Source: Streptomyces qaidamensis
GTDB taxonomy: Bacteria; Actinomycetota; Actinomycetes; Streptomycetales; Streptomycetaceae
Assembly (NCBI RefSeq): GCF_001611795.1
Contig: NZ_CP015098.1
Coordinates: forward strand, 5,580,001 to 5,644,000
Reading direction: 5' to 3'
Length of the DNA stretch: 64,000 bases
Part shown: positions 1 through 7,981 of the stretch, piece by piece
Numbering within the stretch: the first letter of the stretch is position 1
How the letters are laid out: each line of letters begins with the position of its first letter
Program-made: the position numbers and the translations under genes
The notes under the pieces: model-generated
Database searches by the model: none
The model's input: only the letters and a program-made list of their open reading frames with translations
What the model was told of the DNA's origin: nothing

Positions 1-738
1 GTTCGTGAGGGCGTCGTTGGTGCACGTGTAGTAGTCGCGGTAGACCAGCTGCGCCGTGAAGGAGGCGGCGACCAGGGCGATCGCCAGCGACGCCGTGACC
101 AGACCGCTCACCGCCGCCGTCGTCTGGGGGCGGCCGCCGCCCTGCTGCTCGGGGGCGGGGGCGGGGGAGGCCGGGTCGGGCCTGCGGGGCCCCGCGCGCA
201 GGGAGCTGATGGCCCAGTAGAGGGCGAGCGCGCCGAGCAGCAGGGCCACGTACGGCCAGCTGAAGAGGGCGAAGAAGAAGGCCCACATGCCCGACAGCAG
301 GGCGTAGCGCGCCCGGCGTTGCGCGGGATCCGTCGGGTCCCAGCGCCCGTTCGGGCCGCCGCCCTGGGGGCCGCCCTGGCCCTCGGGCCCGCTGCGGGGG
401 CGGTCGCCGAAGCCGCCGGAGGAGCGGCCGGGCTGCCGGTCGCTCCACTGGCTGCCCCAGGGCGAGCGGGACCCGCCACCGCCCTGGGAGTCCTGGGAGT
501 CCTGGGAGTCGTCACCCGACGGGCGCCGCGGCTGCCAGGGCCGGTCCGGTGTGCCCTCGGGCGGCGGGGCGAAGGGGTTGTCCTTCTGGGACTCACGGCC
601 CCGCCCCTCCCCGCCGTCGCCGCCCGAAGGCGCGTCGGGCGGCGAGCTGGGGCGCTCCCGCAGCAGCACGGCGCCGCGCTCCCCTCCCTGCGGCGACAGC
701 TGGGGGAACGTGAGGAGTCGCAGGCTGCGGTCCGGCAT
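1..738 (-). CDS. Membrane protein, C-terminus beyond left edge
   Basis: An open frame of 246 codons runs from an ATG at 738 off the left edge. The first 144 residues are hydrophilic and rich in Pro, Gly, Ser and Gln, including a SQDSQDSQ run. Two hydrophobic stretches follow, about residues 145-180 (containing FFFALFSWPYVALLLG) and 208-232 (VTASLAIALVAASF), separated by a Pro-rich loop. A YYTC segment lies after the second. The pattern fits a small integral membrane protein with a disordered cytoplasmic head. Function is not recognised. The gene diverges from purN. The coding call rests on the clear switch from disordered to membrane composition in this frame. Confidence 0.75.
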   Translation of the reverse strand, partial: MPDRSLRLLTFPQLSPQGGERGAVLLRERPSSPPDAPSGGDGGEGRGRESQKDNPFAPPPEGTPDRPWQPRRPSGDDSQDSQDSQGGGGSRSPWGSQWSDRQPGRSSGGFGDRPRSGPEGQGGPQGGGPNGRWDPTDPAQRRARYALLSGMWAFFFALFSWPYVALLLGALALYWAISSLRAGPRRPDPASPAPAPEQQGGGRPQTTAAVSGLVTASLAIALVAASFTAQLVYRDYYTCTNDALTN

Positions 739-1043
739 CAGGTGAGCGTCTTCCCGTTGGTGAGGAGGAATGAGTGGACAGAACGGAACGGCGTCGGACC
801 CGGGTCCGTCACCTCCTGAACGCACCACGTCCGGACGTCGTTCCCGAACCGGCTCCGCCCAGACGCTACCTTCCGGCCCCGCCCCCGTCCCGTGGGGGCC
901 GTCCGGTGTGCCGGTATCGTTGCTGACGGTCGGCCGGTTCGTAGGCTTCCCCGTATCCGGGGACGCAAAGCATTCGTATGAATGCACAAAACGTCGGGTG
1001 CCGGCCGCCTTGGACAGACGCTCCCCCGAGAAAGGCCCCCACC
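739..1043. other. Intergenic region between the membrane gene and purN
   Basis: This 305-base divergent region holds no convincing gene. It carries a 16-base near-palindrome at 970-985 (GCATTCGT/ATGAATGC, one mismatched pair), about 60 bases before the purN start. This could be an operator or part of the promoter. A GAGAAAGG ribosome binding sequence for purN sits near its right end (about 1028-1035). Confidence 0.5.
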
Positions 1044-1682
1044 GTGGCCGCCAAGCCCGTGGCCCCGCGCGCCAAGCGCCTCGTCGTGCTGGTCTCCGGA
1101 TCCGGCACCAACCTTCAGGCGCTGCTCGACGAGATCGCCGCCGTCGGCGCGCAGGAGTACGGGGCCGAGGTCGTGGCCGTCGGCGCGGACCGCGAGGGCA
1201 TCGAGGGGCTGGCGCGTGCCGAGCGGGCCGGGCTGCCGGTCTTCGTGTGCAAGGTCAAGGACCACGGCAGCCGCGAGGAGTGGGACGCCGCCCTCGCCGA
1301 GGCCGTCGCCGCCCACGAGCCCGACCTCGTCGTCTCCGCCGGGTTCATGAAGATCGTCGGCAAGGAGTTCCTCGCGCGGTTCGGGGGGCGGTTCGTCAAC
1401 ACGCACCCCGCCCTGCTGCCCAGTTTCCCGGGAGCCCACGGCGTGCGGGACGCGCTCGCGTACGGCGCCAAGGTCACCGGCTGCACCGTCCACTTCGTCG
1501 ACGACGGCGTCGACACCGGGCCGATCATCGCGCAGGGCGTGGTGGAGATCCGGGACGAGGACGACGAAGGCGCTCTCCACGAGCGCATCAAGGAAGTCGA
1601 GCGAAGGCTGCTCGTCGAGGTCGTGGGGCGCCTCGCCCGCAACGGCTATCGCATTGAGGGACGAAAGGTAGTTATCCAGTGA
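1044..1682 (+). CDS. purN: Phosphoribosylglycinamide formyltransferase
   Basis: This cytosolic purine enzyme transfers a formyl group from 10-formyl-THF to GAR. The N-terminus carries the phosphate-binding VVLVSGSGTNLQALL motif. Further on are the formyl-transfer region NTHPALLPSFPGAHG (Asn and His of the catalytic set), then GCTVHFVDDGVDTGPII with the conserved Asp. The product is 212 residues, the usual size for PurN. I chose the GTG at 1044 because GAGAAAGG lies about 8 bases upstream and the upstream in-frame residues look non-coding. The stop overlaps the purH start by four bases (GTGA), so the two are co-transcribed and probably translationally coupled. Confidence 0.93.
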   Translation: MAAKPVAPRAKRLVVLVSGSGTNLQALLDEIAAVGAQEYGAEVVAVGADREGIEGLARAERAGLPVFVCKVKDHGSREEWDAALAEAVAAHEPDLVVSAGFMKIVGKEFLARFGGRFVNTHPALLPSFPGAHGVRDALAYGAKVTGCTVHFVDDGVDTGPIIAQGVVEIRDEDDEGALHERIKEVERRLLVEVVGRLARNGYRIEGRKVVIQ

Positions 1683-3241
1683 CCGCCGAGAGCAACAAGC
1701 GGCCCCTTCGCCGGGCGCTCGTCAGCGTCTACGACAAGACCGGTCTGGAAGAGCTGGCGCGTGGGCTCCACGAGGCCGGGGTCGAGCTCGTCTCCACCGG
1801 CTCCACCGCCGCGAAGATCGCCGCTGCCGGCGTCCCCGTCACCAAGGTCGAGGAGCTCACCGGCTTCCCCGAGTGCCTGGACGGCCGCGTGAAGACGCTG
1901 CACCCGCGCGTGCACGCCGGCATCCTCGCCGACCTGCGCCTGGACAGCCACCGTGAGCAGCTCGCCGAGCTGGGTGTCGAGCCGTTCGACCTCGTCGTCG
2001 TCAACCTCTACCCGTTCCGCGAGACCGTCGCCTCCGGTGCCTCGCCCGACGAGTGCGTGGAGCAGATCGACATCGGCGGTCCCTCGATGGTCCGGGCCGC
2101 CGCCAAGAACCACCCCTCGGTCGCGGTCGTCACCAGCCCTGCCCGCTACGCCGACGTCCTCAAGGCCGTCCAGGGCGGCGGCTTCGACCTCGCCACCCGC
2201 AAGCGGCTCGCCGCCGAGGCCTTCCAGCACACGGCCGCCTACGACGTCGCCGTCGCCTCCTGGTTCGCCTCCTCCTACGCGCCGGTCGATGAGTCGCAGT
2301 TCCCCGACTTCCTCGGCGCCACCTGGGAGCGCGAGCACACCCTGCGCTACGGCGAGAACCCGCACCAGCCCGCGGCCCTCTACGTGTCGGGCACGGGCGG
2401 CCTCGCCCAGGCCGAGCAGCTGCACGGCAAGGAGATGTCGTACAACAACTACACGGACACGGACGCCGCCCGCCGTGCCGCGTACGACCACGCAGAGCCG
2501 GCCGTCGCGATCATCAAGCACGCCAACCCCTGCGGCATCGCCGTCGGCGCGGACGTCGCCGAGGCGCACCGCAAGGCGCACGCCTGTGACCCGCTGTCGG
2601 CGTTCGGCGGCGTGATCGCGGTCAACCGCCCGGTCAGCAAGGAGATGGCGGAGCAGGTCGCGGAGATCTTCACCGAGGTCATCGTCGCGCCCGGCTACGA
2701 GGACGGGGCCCTGGAGGCCCTCACCAAGAAGAAGAACATCCGCGTGCTGCGCTGCGCCGACGGGCCCGCCGCCCCCGTCGAGGTCAAGCCGATCGACGGC
2801 GGCGCGCTGCTCCAGGTCACCGACCGCCTCCAGGCCGACGGCGACGACCCGGCCAACTGGACGCTGGCGACCGGTGACGCGCTGAGCGCCGACGAGCTGG
2901 CCGAGCTCGCCTTCGCCTGGAAGGCCTGCCGCGCGGTGAAGTCCAACGCGATCCTGCTCGCGAAGGACGGTGCCTCGGTGGGCGTCGGCATGGGGCAGGT
3001 CAACCGCGTCGACTCCGCGAAGCTGGCCGTCGAGCGGGCGGGTGCCGAGCGCGCCGCGGGCGCGTACGCCGCGTCCGACGCGTTCTTCCCCTTCCCGGAC
3101 GGCCTGGAGATCCTCACCGAGGCCGGGGTGAAGGCCGTGGTCCAGCCCGGCGGTTCCGTCCGGGACGAGCTGGTCGTCGAGGCCGCCCGGAAGGCCGGCG
3201 TCACGATGTACTTCACGGGGACGCGGCACTTCTTCCACTGA
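1679..3241 (+). CDS. purH: Bifunctional AICAR formyltransferase / IMP cyclohydrolase
   Basis: PurH carries out the last two steps of IMP synthesis: formylation of AICAR with 10-formyl-THF, then ring closure. The MGS-like cyclohydrolase domain fills the first 150 or so residues (SVYDKTGLEELA, STGSTAAKIA, LDGRVKTLHPRVHAGIL). The AICAR transformylase domain follows, with LRYGENPHQPAALY, IIKHANPCGIAVG and KSNAILLAKDGASVGVGMGQ. Length is 520 residues, as expected. The GTG start overlaps the purN stop and is preceded by GAAAGG. The gene converges on the kinase at 3281 with only 39 bases between. Confidence 0.96.
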   Translation: MTAESNKRPLRRALVSVYDKTGLEELARGLHEAGVELVSTGSTAAKIAAAGVPVTKVEELTGFPECLDGRVKTLHPRVHAGILADLRLDSHREQLAELGVEPFDLVVVNLYPFRETVASGASPDECVEQIDIGGPSMVRAAAKNHPSVAVVTSPARYADVLKAVQGGGFDLATRKRLAAEAFQHTAAYDVAVASWFASSYAPVDESQFPDFLGATWEREHTLRYGENPHQPAALYVSGTGGLAQAEQLHGKEMSYNNYTDTDAARRAAYDHAEPAVAIIKHANPCGIAVGADVAEAHRKAHACDPLSAFGGVIAVNRPVSKEMAEQVAEIFTEVIVAPGYEDGALEALTKKKNIRVLRCADGPAAPVEVKPIDGGALLQVTDRLQADGDDPANWTLATGDALSADELAELAFAWKACRAVKSNAILLAKDGASVGVGMGQVNRVDSAKLAVERAGAERAAGAYAASDAFFPFPDGLEILTEAGVKAVVQPGGSVRDELVVEAARKAGVTMYFTGTRHFFH

Positions 3242-3280
3242 CGGGCCCCTGACCCCGGCGGCGCCGCGCTGGATCGGCAC

Positions 3281-5032
3281 CTACGTCGAACTGCGCAGCG
3301 CCGCCCAGGTGTCGGACCCCACCTCGCCGTCCGCCGAGAGGCCCTTGGCCCTCTGGAATTTCTTGACGGCGGCCTGCGTGGCGCCGCCGAACTGTCCGTC
3401 CACGCCCGCGTCGCCGACCTTGAAGCCGCGCTGGGTGAGCATGCACTGCACCTGGACCACGCGCTGCCCCTTGTCGCCGCGGACGGTGAGTTCGGTGCCG
3501 GAGTAGTACGCGCAGCGCGAGTTCCAGGGAGGGCCGGCGGGCGTGGTGGCCGTCTTGGTGGGTGAGGCGGTCGGCACGATGCCGCCGTCATCGTCACTGC
3601 CGCCGCCTTCGCCGTCCCCGGGGGCGGCGGGGGGAGTGGCTTCGTCTCCGGTTGTCCTCGGGTCGGGTGACGTCTCGTCCGCTCCCGCCCCCGAGGCCGC
3701 TGCCTTCTCCTGCCCGGCCTCCTCCTTCGCCTCGTCCTTGTCTTCGGCGCCGGAGGGTGAGGCGGAGGCACCGGGGGCAGGGGAGGTGCGGGCGCCGTCG
3801 CGGGCAGTGCCGCCGGCCGCTGTCGGTGCGGCCGAGGCGGTTCCGCCGGCGGACGGACGGGTGAGGAAGAAGGTTCCTGCAACGACGGCGCACACGGCGA
3901 GACCGGCGGCCAGGGCGAGATACACCTTCCGCTTCCCGCGCCCGGCACCGCTCTCGCGGGCGGGACCCTGGGCGGGGCCGTTGGCAGGGGTTGCCGGGTC
4001 CTGCGCCGGCGTACGTAACCGGCCGGTCCCGGGTACGGCCTCCCGCACGACTGAACGTTCCAGTTCGTCGCAGGCCTGCCGCCGGGTGCGCAGCAGGCCG
4101 CCCAGCGGCTCGTGCCAGGAGGGGGAGCGGTGGCCCTCGGCGGCCTCGGCTGCCTCGGTCAGTTGCCGAGGGGTGGGGCGGCCGGCGGGGTCCTTGGAGA
4201 GGCAGGCGGACAGCAGCGCGGCCAGTCCGGCGTCCCGGGCCGCGATCCCGGCCATGACGCCGGGTTTGGGTTCCTCGAACGCGACCCGGTGCATCACGTC
4301 GACGCCCGTTCCGTCACCGAAGGGAGCGCGCCCGGTGGCGGCGTAGATCAGGCTCCCCGCGAGCGAGAAGACGTCGGAGGCGGTGTCGCAGCGGCCCTCG
4401 CGCAGATGCTCGGGCGCCATGAAGGCGGGCGTGCCGACCCGGCTCCCCGACGAGGTGATCGCGCTGCTGTCGGTGGCCTGCGCGATGCCGAAGTCGATGA
4501 CGTGGGTGCCCTGTTGGGAAAGGACCACGTTGGACGGCTTGAGGTCGCGGTGCACGATACCGGCCACGGCCAGTGCCGACAGGGCATGCCCGAGATCGGA
4601 GACCAGCCGCCAGACTCCGGCGACTTCGAGAGGGCCGCATTCGCGGACGGCGTCGGCGAGGTTGAGGCCGGGCAGATACTGCGTCGCCATCCACAGCAAG
4701 GAGTCGTCGAATCCGGTGCCGAGCAACTGCGGCGCCCGCACGGTACGCACTCGGCCGTGCAGCGATGCCTCCCGCTCGAAACGCCGCCTGAACCGGGGGT
4801 CGTCGGCGTACTCGGGGCGGATCACCTTGACGGCGGCGAGGCCGGGGGCGCCGTCGGCGGGGCGGGCGAGGTAGACACGGCCCATGCCGCCGCTGCCGAG
4901 CCTCCCCAGGGGGATGTACGGGCCGATGCGCCCGGGGTCGGCGGGCTGTAGCGGGGTGGTGCCCGCCTGCTTCAGGGCGCCGCCGTCGAACGCCGGAGCG
5001 TCGGCCGGACCGGGCCGCCGATGGTCTGTCAT
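3281..5032 (-). CDS. Membrane Ser/Thr protein kinase with extracytoplasmic peptidoglycan-binding domain
   Basis: Residues about 35-300 form a Hanks-type kinase: glycine loop GRLGSGGMGRVYLA, lysine in AAVKVIRP, catalytic HRDLKPSN, IDFGIA and MAPEHL are all intact. A single membrane segment near residues 370-395 (YLALAAGLAVCAVVAGTFFL) follows. Then comes a long Ala/Pro/Ser/acidic linker and a C-terminal peptidoglycan-binding type 1 repeat (GVDGQFGGATQAAVKKFQRA, TWAAL). The kinase would act inside and the PG-binding domain outside, suggesting it senses wall fragments or is tethered to peptidoglycan. The ATG at 5032 follows GGGGGA. The target is unknown. It is one of three kinase genes with wall modules in 4.5 kb. 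Confidence 0.92.
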   Translation of the reverse strand: MTDHRRPGPADAPAFDGGALKQAGTTPLQPADPGRIGPYIPLGRLGSGGMGRVYLARPADGAPGLAAVKVIRPEYADDPRFRRRFEREASLHGRVRTVRAPQLLGTGFDDSLLWMATQYLPGLNLADAVRECGPLEVAGVWRLVSDLGHALSALAVAGIVHRDLKPSNVVLSQQGTHVIDFGIAQATDSSAITSSGSRVGTPAFMAPEHLREGRCDTASDVFSLAGSLIYAATGRAPFGDGTGVDVMHRVAFEEPKPGVMAGIAARDAGLAALLSACLSKDPAGRPTPRQLTEAAEAAEGHRSPSWHEPLGGLLRTRRQACDELERSVVREAVPGTGRLRTPAQDPATPANGPAQGPARESGAGRGKRKVYLALAAGLAVCAVVAGTFFLTRPSAGGTASAAPTAAGGTARDGARTSPAPGASASPSGAEDKDEAKEEAGQEKAAASGAGADETSPDPRTTGDEATPPAAPGDGEGGGSDDDGGIVPTASPTKTATTPAGPPWNSRCAYYSGTELTVRGDKGQRVVQVQCMLTQRGFKVGDAGVDGQFGGATQAAVKKFQRAKGLSADGEVGSDTWAALRSST

Positions 5033-5475
5033 GGATCCCCCGACTGGTCACCTTCACCAACGTGCCCCTGCGTCACGTGAGTTGCAGCGAGGCTATCGCG
5101 CGAGGGCTCGTGTGTGACCCGCAGACGCAGGACGGGGAAGGTCCGCCGGGCATGCGCCCCGGCGGACCACGTGTGCGTCTGTCGGCCGGCTCGGCTGATG
5201 AAGCTCCCGGTGCGGCAGCCGCTCACCTCACCCCCGGTGGACGTAATGCCGTTGTCCATGCTGTGCCGCTTCCCGTCGGGGGTCGCCGGGAACAGGTTGC
5301 GGGCCAGGTTTGGTTGTCCACGTGTGCCGGTCCGGCACCGCAAGGGCGAGTTCGGACCCGGCGGCTCCGGCAACGCTCAGCCGTCCCCCTCGTGCCGCCC
5401 GACGTCCAGGAAGTACCGCAACTCCTCCGGCGTGCCGTCGATGGCGTCCTCAGCCGCGGCGCGCGGCGCGTCGCT
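5033..5475. other. Gene-poor gap with decayed coding sequence
   Basis: No intact gene was seen in these 443 bases. The right part (5377-5475) reads as a fragment of an ALF-type repeat in the same frame as the gene at 5476-6138, after its stop. A further 114-codon open frame on the minus strand down to 5029 shows no motif, no good ribosome binding site and overlaps the kinase start. I take the gap as a relic of a larger gene plus the promoter of the kinase. Confidence 0.5.
5377..5475 (-). pseudogene. Remnant of an ALF-type repeat
   Basis: Directly after the TGA of the upstream gene, the same frame continues for 32 codons. It contains EDAIDGTPEELRYFLDVGRH, which looks like one unit of the ALF short repeat found in secreted Streptomyces proteins (pattern AL.GTPE..R.FL..G..EA). 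It has no start and ends at a TGA at 5377-5379. Either the M23 gene once continued into ALF repeats and gained a stop, or the fragment belongs to another lost gene. The repeat assignment is from memory of the family. Confidence 0.45.
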
Positions 5476-6138
5476 TCAGCAGTTGTTGCTGACGACGTCC
5501 ATCCAGGTGTTCCCCGCCCCCGGGTACTTCTTGCCGTCGACGTGCACGGGCTGCCGGTCGGCCTCCGTCGGGATGCCGTCCGTCCTGTAGCGCTGCTCGT
5601 AGTGCAGGTGCGCCCAGTCGCCGCTGTTGCCGCCGGTGGCGCCGATGCGGCCGATCCTCGTCGTCGCGGTGACCTTGTCGCCCTTCCGCACGTACGTGTC
5701 GTGCTTGTCCTTGAGGTGGTAGTACGCCGTGTACCAACCGCTGCCGTGCTCGACGACGATGACGTTGCCGGCGCCCCGGTCCCAGAAGGTGCGGGCCACC
5801 GTGCCCTGGTAGCCGGGGTACACCGCCTTGCCCGACGAGCCCGTGTTGCCCTTCACCACGATGTCCAGGCCGGGTTGGCGTGGGCGCTGCAGCCTGCGCA
5901 GCAACTCCATTTCCCGCTCGGCGAGTTCCCGCAGGTGGCGCAGTCGGCGCGGGGTCTGAGTGCCCGTGGGCAGGAACTTCAGCGCGGCCTCGGCCGGCAG
6001 GCCCTCGGCGGGTTCGGCCCGGCGGGCGGCGTACACGCTGCCGAAGGCCCCGGAGACGATGGGTTCGCGAATCTCCCAGGCGCCGACGCGGAAACCCCGC
6101 GGGACCTGTACGGCGTGCGGCCATGACTCCTGGCTCAC
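5476..6138 (-). CDS. Kinase N-lobe fragment fused to M23 peptidase domain (probable deletion product)
   Basis: The first 90 or so residues match the start of the neighbouring kinase nearly position for position: GFRVGAWEIREPIVSGAFGS, AALKFLPTGTQTPRRL, then LAEREMELLRRLQRPR. The frame then jumps straight into a LytM/M23 peptidase (PGLDIVVKGNTG, GAGNVIVVEHGSGWYTAYYH, AHLHYEQRY). The kinase C-lobe, any membrane segment and the first zinc-ligand His (HxGxD became QPGLD) are missing, while the final HLH pair remains. An in-frame deletion in a kinase-TM-M23 gene explains this. As it stands the peptidase would be cytoplasmic and probably inactive. The GTG at 6138 was chosen over an upstream ATG because GGAGG precedes it by seven bases and it aligns with the paralog start. 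Confidence 0.7.
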   Translation of the reverse strand: MSQESWPHAVQVPRGFRVGAWEIREPIVSGAFGSVYAARRAEPAEGLPAEAALKFLPTGTQTPRRLRHLRELAEREMELLRRLQRPRQPGLDIVVKGNTGSSGKAVYPGYQGTVARTFWDRGAGNVIVVEHGSGWYTAYYHLKDKHDTYVRKGDKVTATTRIGRIGATGGNSGDWAHLHYEQRYRTDGIPTEADRQPVHVDGKKYPGAGNTWMDVVSNNC

Positions 6139-6181
6139 CGGAGGGCCTCCGCTTTCCCGCTGGGATGGCAAAGACGGCGTG

Positions 6182-7747
6182 TCACTTCTTGCCGGGCGGC
6201 GCGTACTCCTCCAGGAAGTGGGCGACGCGGTCGGCGTATGCGCGGACGTCCGGGGGCACGCCGCCCGCCGCGTTCACCGTGCGGTACGACCTGCGGTACG
6301 CGGCGGCGACGAGGACGCGCCGGTCGCCCGGCAGGTCTGCGTGCAGGCGCGGGGCGATCCAGCACAGGTAGCGGCCCATCGCCGGGATGGACTCGGCGGG
6401 CGGGAAGGGAGGTTCGGGGACCGTCTCTCCGGGGGTGCCGTCCTCGTTCATCCACCAGCGCAGGACGCGCGGGGTCCAGCGGGCGATGCCGTACTCGTCG
6501 TTCGCGGGGTCGGAGAGGTCCGGGTCGAAGTCGCTCTCCACCTTCAGCATGGCGGCGATCAGGACCGGGCTGACCTCCTCCTGGTCGCAGTCGTGCGCCG
6601 TCTCGACGATCAGGAGGCGGTAGGCGGGCGGCACGCCCCGGTCGGTGTGCAGCTCGGAGGCGCCGTACGCGGCGGCCGAGACGTTCGCCGTCGCGCCGGG
6701 ACCGCTGCCGGCGCCGCCGCCTCCGGCCGAGACGCCGATGCCGTAGGCCAGCAGGGCGGCCAGGGCCGCGGCGGCCGCGGCCAGGACGGCCGCGAGGGCT
6801 CCGCGGCGCGAGCGGTGGCGGGTGGAGCGCAGGGCGGGCAGGCGGAAGGCGCGCCGACCCTGGCCCGCGGCCGCCGTCACACGGCGCAGCAGCGCCGCGC
6901 CGCCGATGCGCTGCTGGTGCGTCCGCGTCAGACAGGCCCCCACGATCTCCCGCCAGTCGTCGGGCAACTCCGGCGACAGGCGCAACTGGTCGACGCCGCG
7001 GGCGTAGGCCGCCGCCGCGTCACGACGGGCTGTCGGGGTGGCGCCGGGCAGCGGGAAGGCGTCGGTGAGCACGAGGTGGGAGAGGACGCCGAAGGCCCAG
7101 ATGTCGGCGGAGGGGCGGATGCGGCGGCCGCGTTCGCCGATCTCGGTCCACAGCAGTTCCGGCGGGGTGTAGTCGGGGGTGGAGAAGGCCGGCGTGTAGG
7201 CGTGGGTGCCCTCCAGCTCGGCGGCCAGGTTGAAGTCGGCCAGACGGACCGAACCGTCCGCCATCAGCAGCACGTTGGCCGGCTTCAGGTCGCCGTGCAC
7301 CCAGCCGGCGTCGTGCAGCTGGGCGAGGCCCTCGGCGATCTGCGCGAGCAGTGCCGGGCCGGCCGCGGGGCGGGGCGTGGCGGCGAGCAGCGCCGACAGG
7401 GAGCCCTCGGCCTTCTCCAGGACGAGGACGGTGGCGCCGTCCAGCTCCGGACGGCCCGGGTCGTCGACCGTCAGCGTCTGGTACATCCGCACCAGCCGCG
7501 GATGTCTCAGCCGCCGGTACAGCTCGACCTCCCGGTCGATCAGTTCGCGCAGGTGGGCCAGCCGGCGGGGCGTGGCCGTCCCGGTGGGCAGGAACTTCAT
7601 CGCGGCCGTGAGCGGCAGTTCGGTGCCGGCACCGACGCGCCGGGCCGCGTACACACTGCCGAAGGCGCCCGTCGCGATGGGCTCGCGCACCTCCCAGTCG
7701 CCGACCCGGTAGCCCTTTGGCACGGGTACGGCGTAGGCCTCGGTCAC
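6182..7747 (-). CDS. Divergent Ser/Thr kinase with extracytoplasmic SLT/lysozyme-like domain
   Basis: The kinase domain spans about residues 10-270, with SGAF-type loop GAFGSVYAAR, lysine in AAMKFLP, and catalytic loop HGDLKPANVL. The usual HRD is HGD and DFG is DFN (ADFNLA), but the catalytic and metal-binding aspartates are kept. The region near residues 308-331 is a transmembrane helix of mostly Ala and Leu. The outer part (about 355-521) resembles a lytic transglycosylase: VLIAAMLKVESDFDP with a candidate catalytic Glu, YGIARWTP, and a late AAAYRRSY segment. The wall-cutting or wall-sensing role is inferred. The next gene starts 43 bases downstream, so the two are likely one transcript. 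The start is a GTG. Confidence 0.82.
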   Translation of the reverse strand: MTEAYAVPVPKGYRVGDWEVREPIATGAFGSVYAARRVGAGTELPLTAAMKFLPTGTATPRRLAHLRELIDREVELYRRLRHPRLVRMYQTLTVDDPGRPELDGATVLVLEKAEGSLSALLAATPRPAAGPALLAQIAEGLAQLHDAGWVHGDLKPANVLLMADGSVRLADFNLAAELEGTHAYTPAFSTPDYTPPELLWTEIGERGRRIRPSADIWAFGVLSHLVLTDAFPLPGATPTARRDAAAAYARGVDQLRLSPELPDDWREIVGACLTRTHQQRIGGAALLRRVTAAAGQGRRAFRLPALRSTRHRSRRGALAAVLAAAAAALAALLAYGIGVSAGGGGAGSGPGATANVSAAAYGASELHTDRGVPPAYRLLIVETAHDCDQEEVSPVLIAAMLKVESDFDPDLSDPANDEYGIARWTPRVLRWWMNEDGTPGETVPEPPFPPAESIPAMGRYLCWIAPRLHADLPGDRRVLVAAAYRRSYRTVNAAGGVPPDVRAYADRVAHFLEEYAPPGKK

Positions 7748-7905
7748 CGGGTCGCCCCGGGCCGGTCAGGACGGCCGGGGACCCGGAAGGTGGGGGTGCG
7801 GTTTCGCTCGTCCTCCGTGGTCGGCGGAGGTGCCACGATGATGCTGAACAAGGTGCTCTCCCCGTGCCTGAACAGCTACCACCGTCAGACTAGGGCGACG
7901 CACCA

Positions 7906-7941
7906 GGGCCGTGCCCCCCTCGTACGGGTGAGACACGGCCC
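7906..7941 (-). terminator. Hairpin downstream of the proline-rich membrane gene
   Basis: GGGCCGTG at 7906-7913 pairs with CACGGCCC at 7934-7941 (eight base pairs). The hairpin lies 40 bases past the stop of the minus-strand gene ending at 7982. No U-tract follows, as is usual for Streptomyces terminators. Confidence 0.5.
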
Positions 7942-7981
7942 TTGGAAGTGAATGGCGTGAACTGGTCCGGGACCGGTCCGT

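Noticed and set aside
1646..3280. 544-codon open frame on the minus strand opposite purH
   Set aside because: Composition is a mirror of purH codons with no family signature; purH is unmistakable on the plus strand.
5029..5373. 114-codon open frame on the minus strand in the gap before the kinase
   Set aside because: No Shine-Dalgarno, no motif, overlaps the kinase start and lies in a region that otherwise looks decayed.
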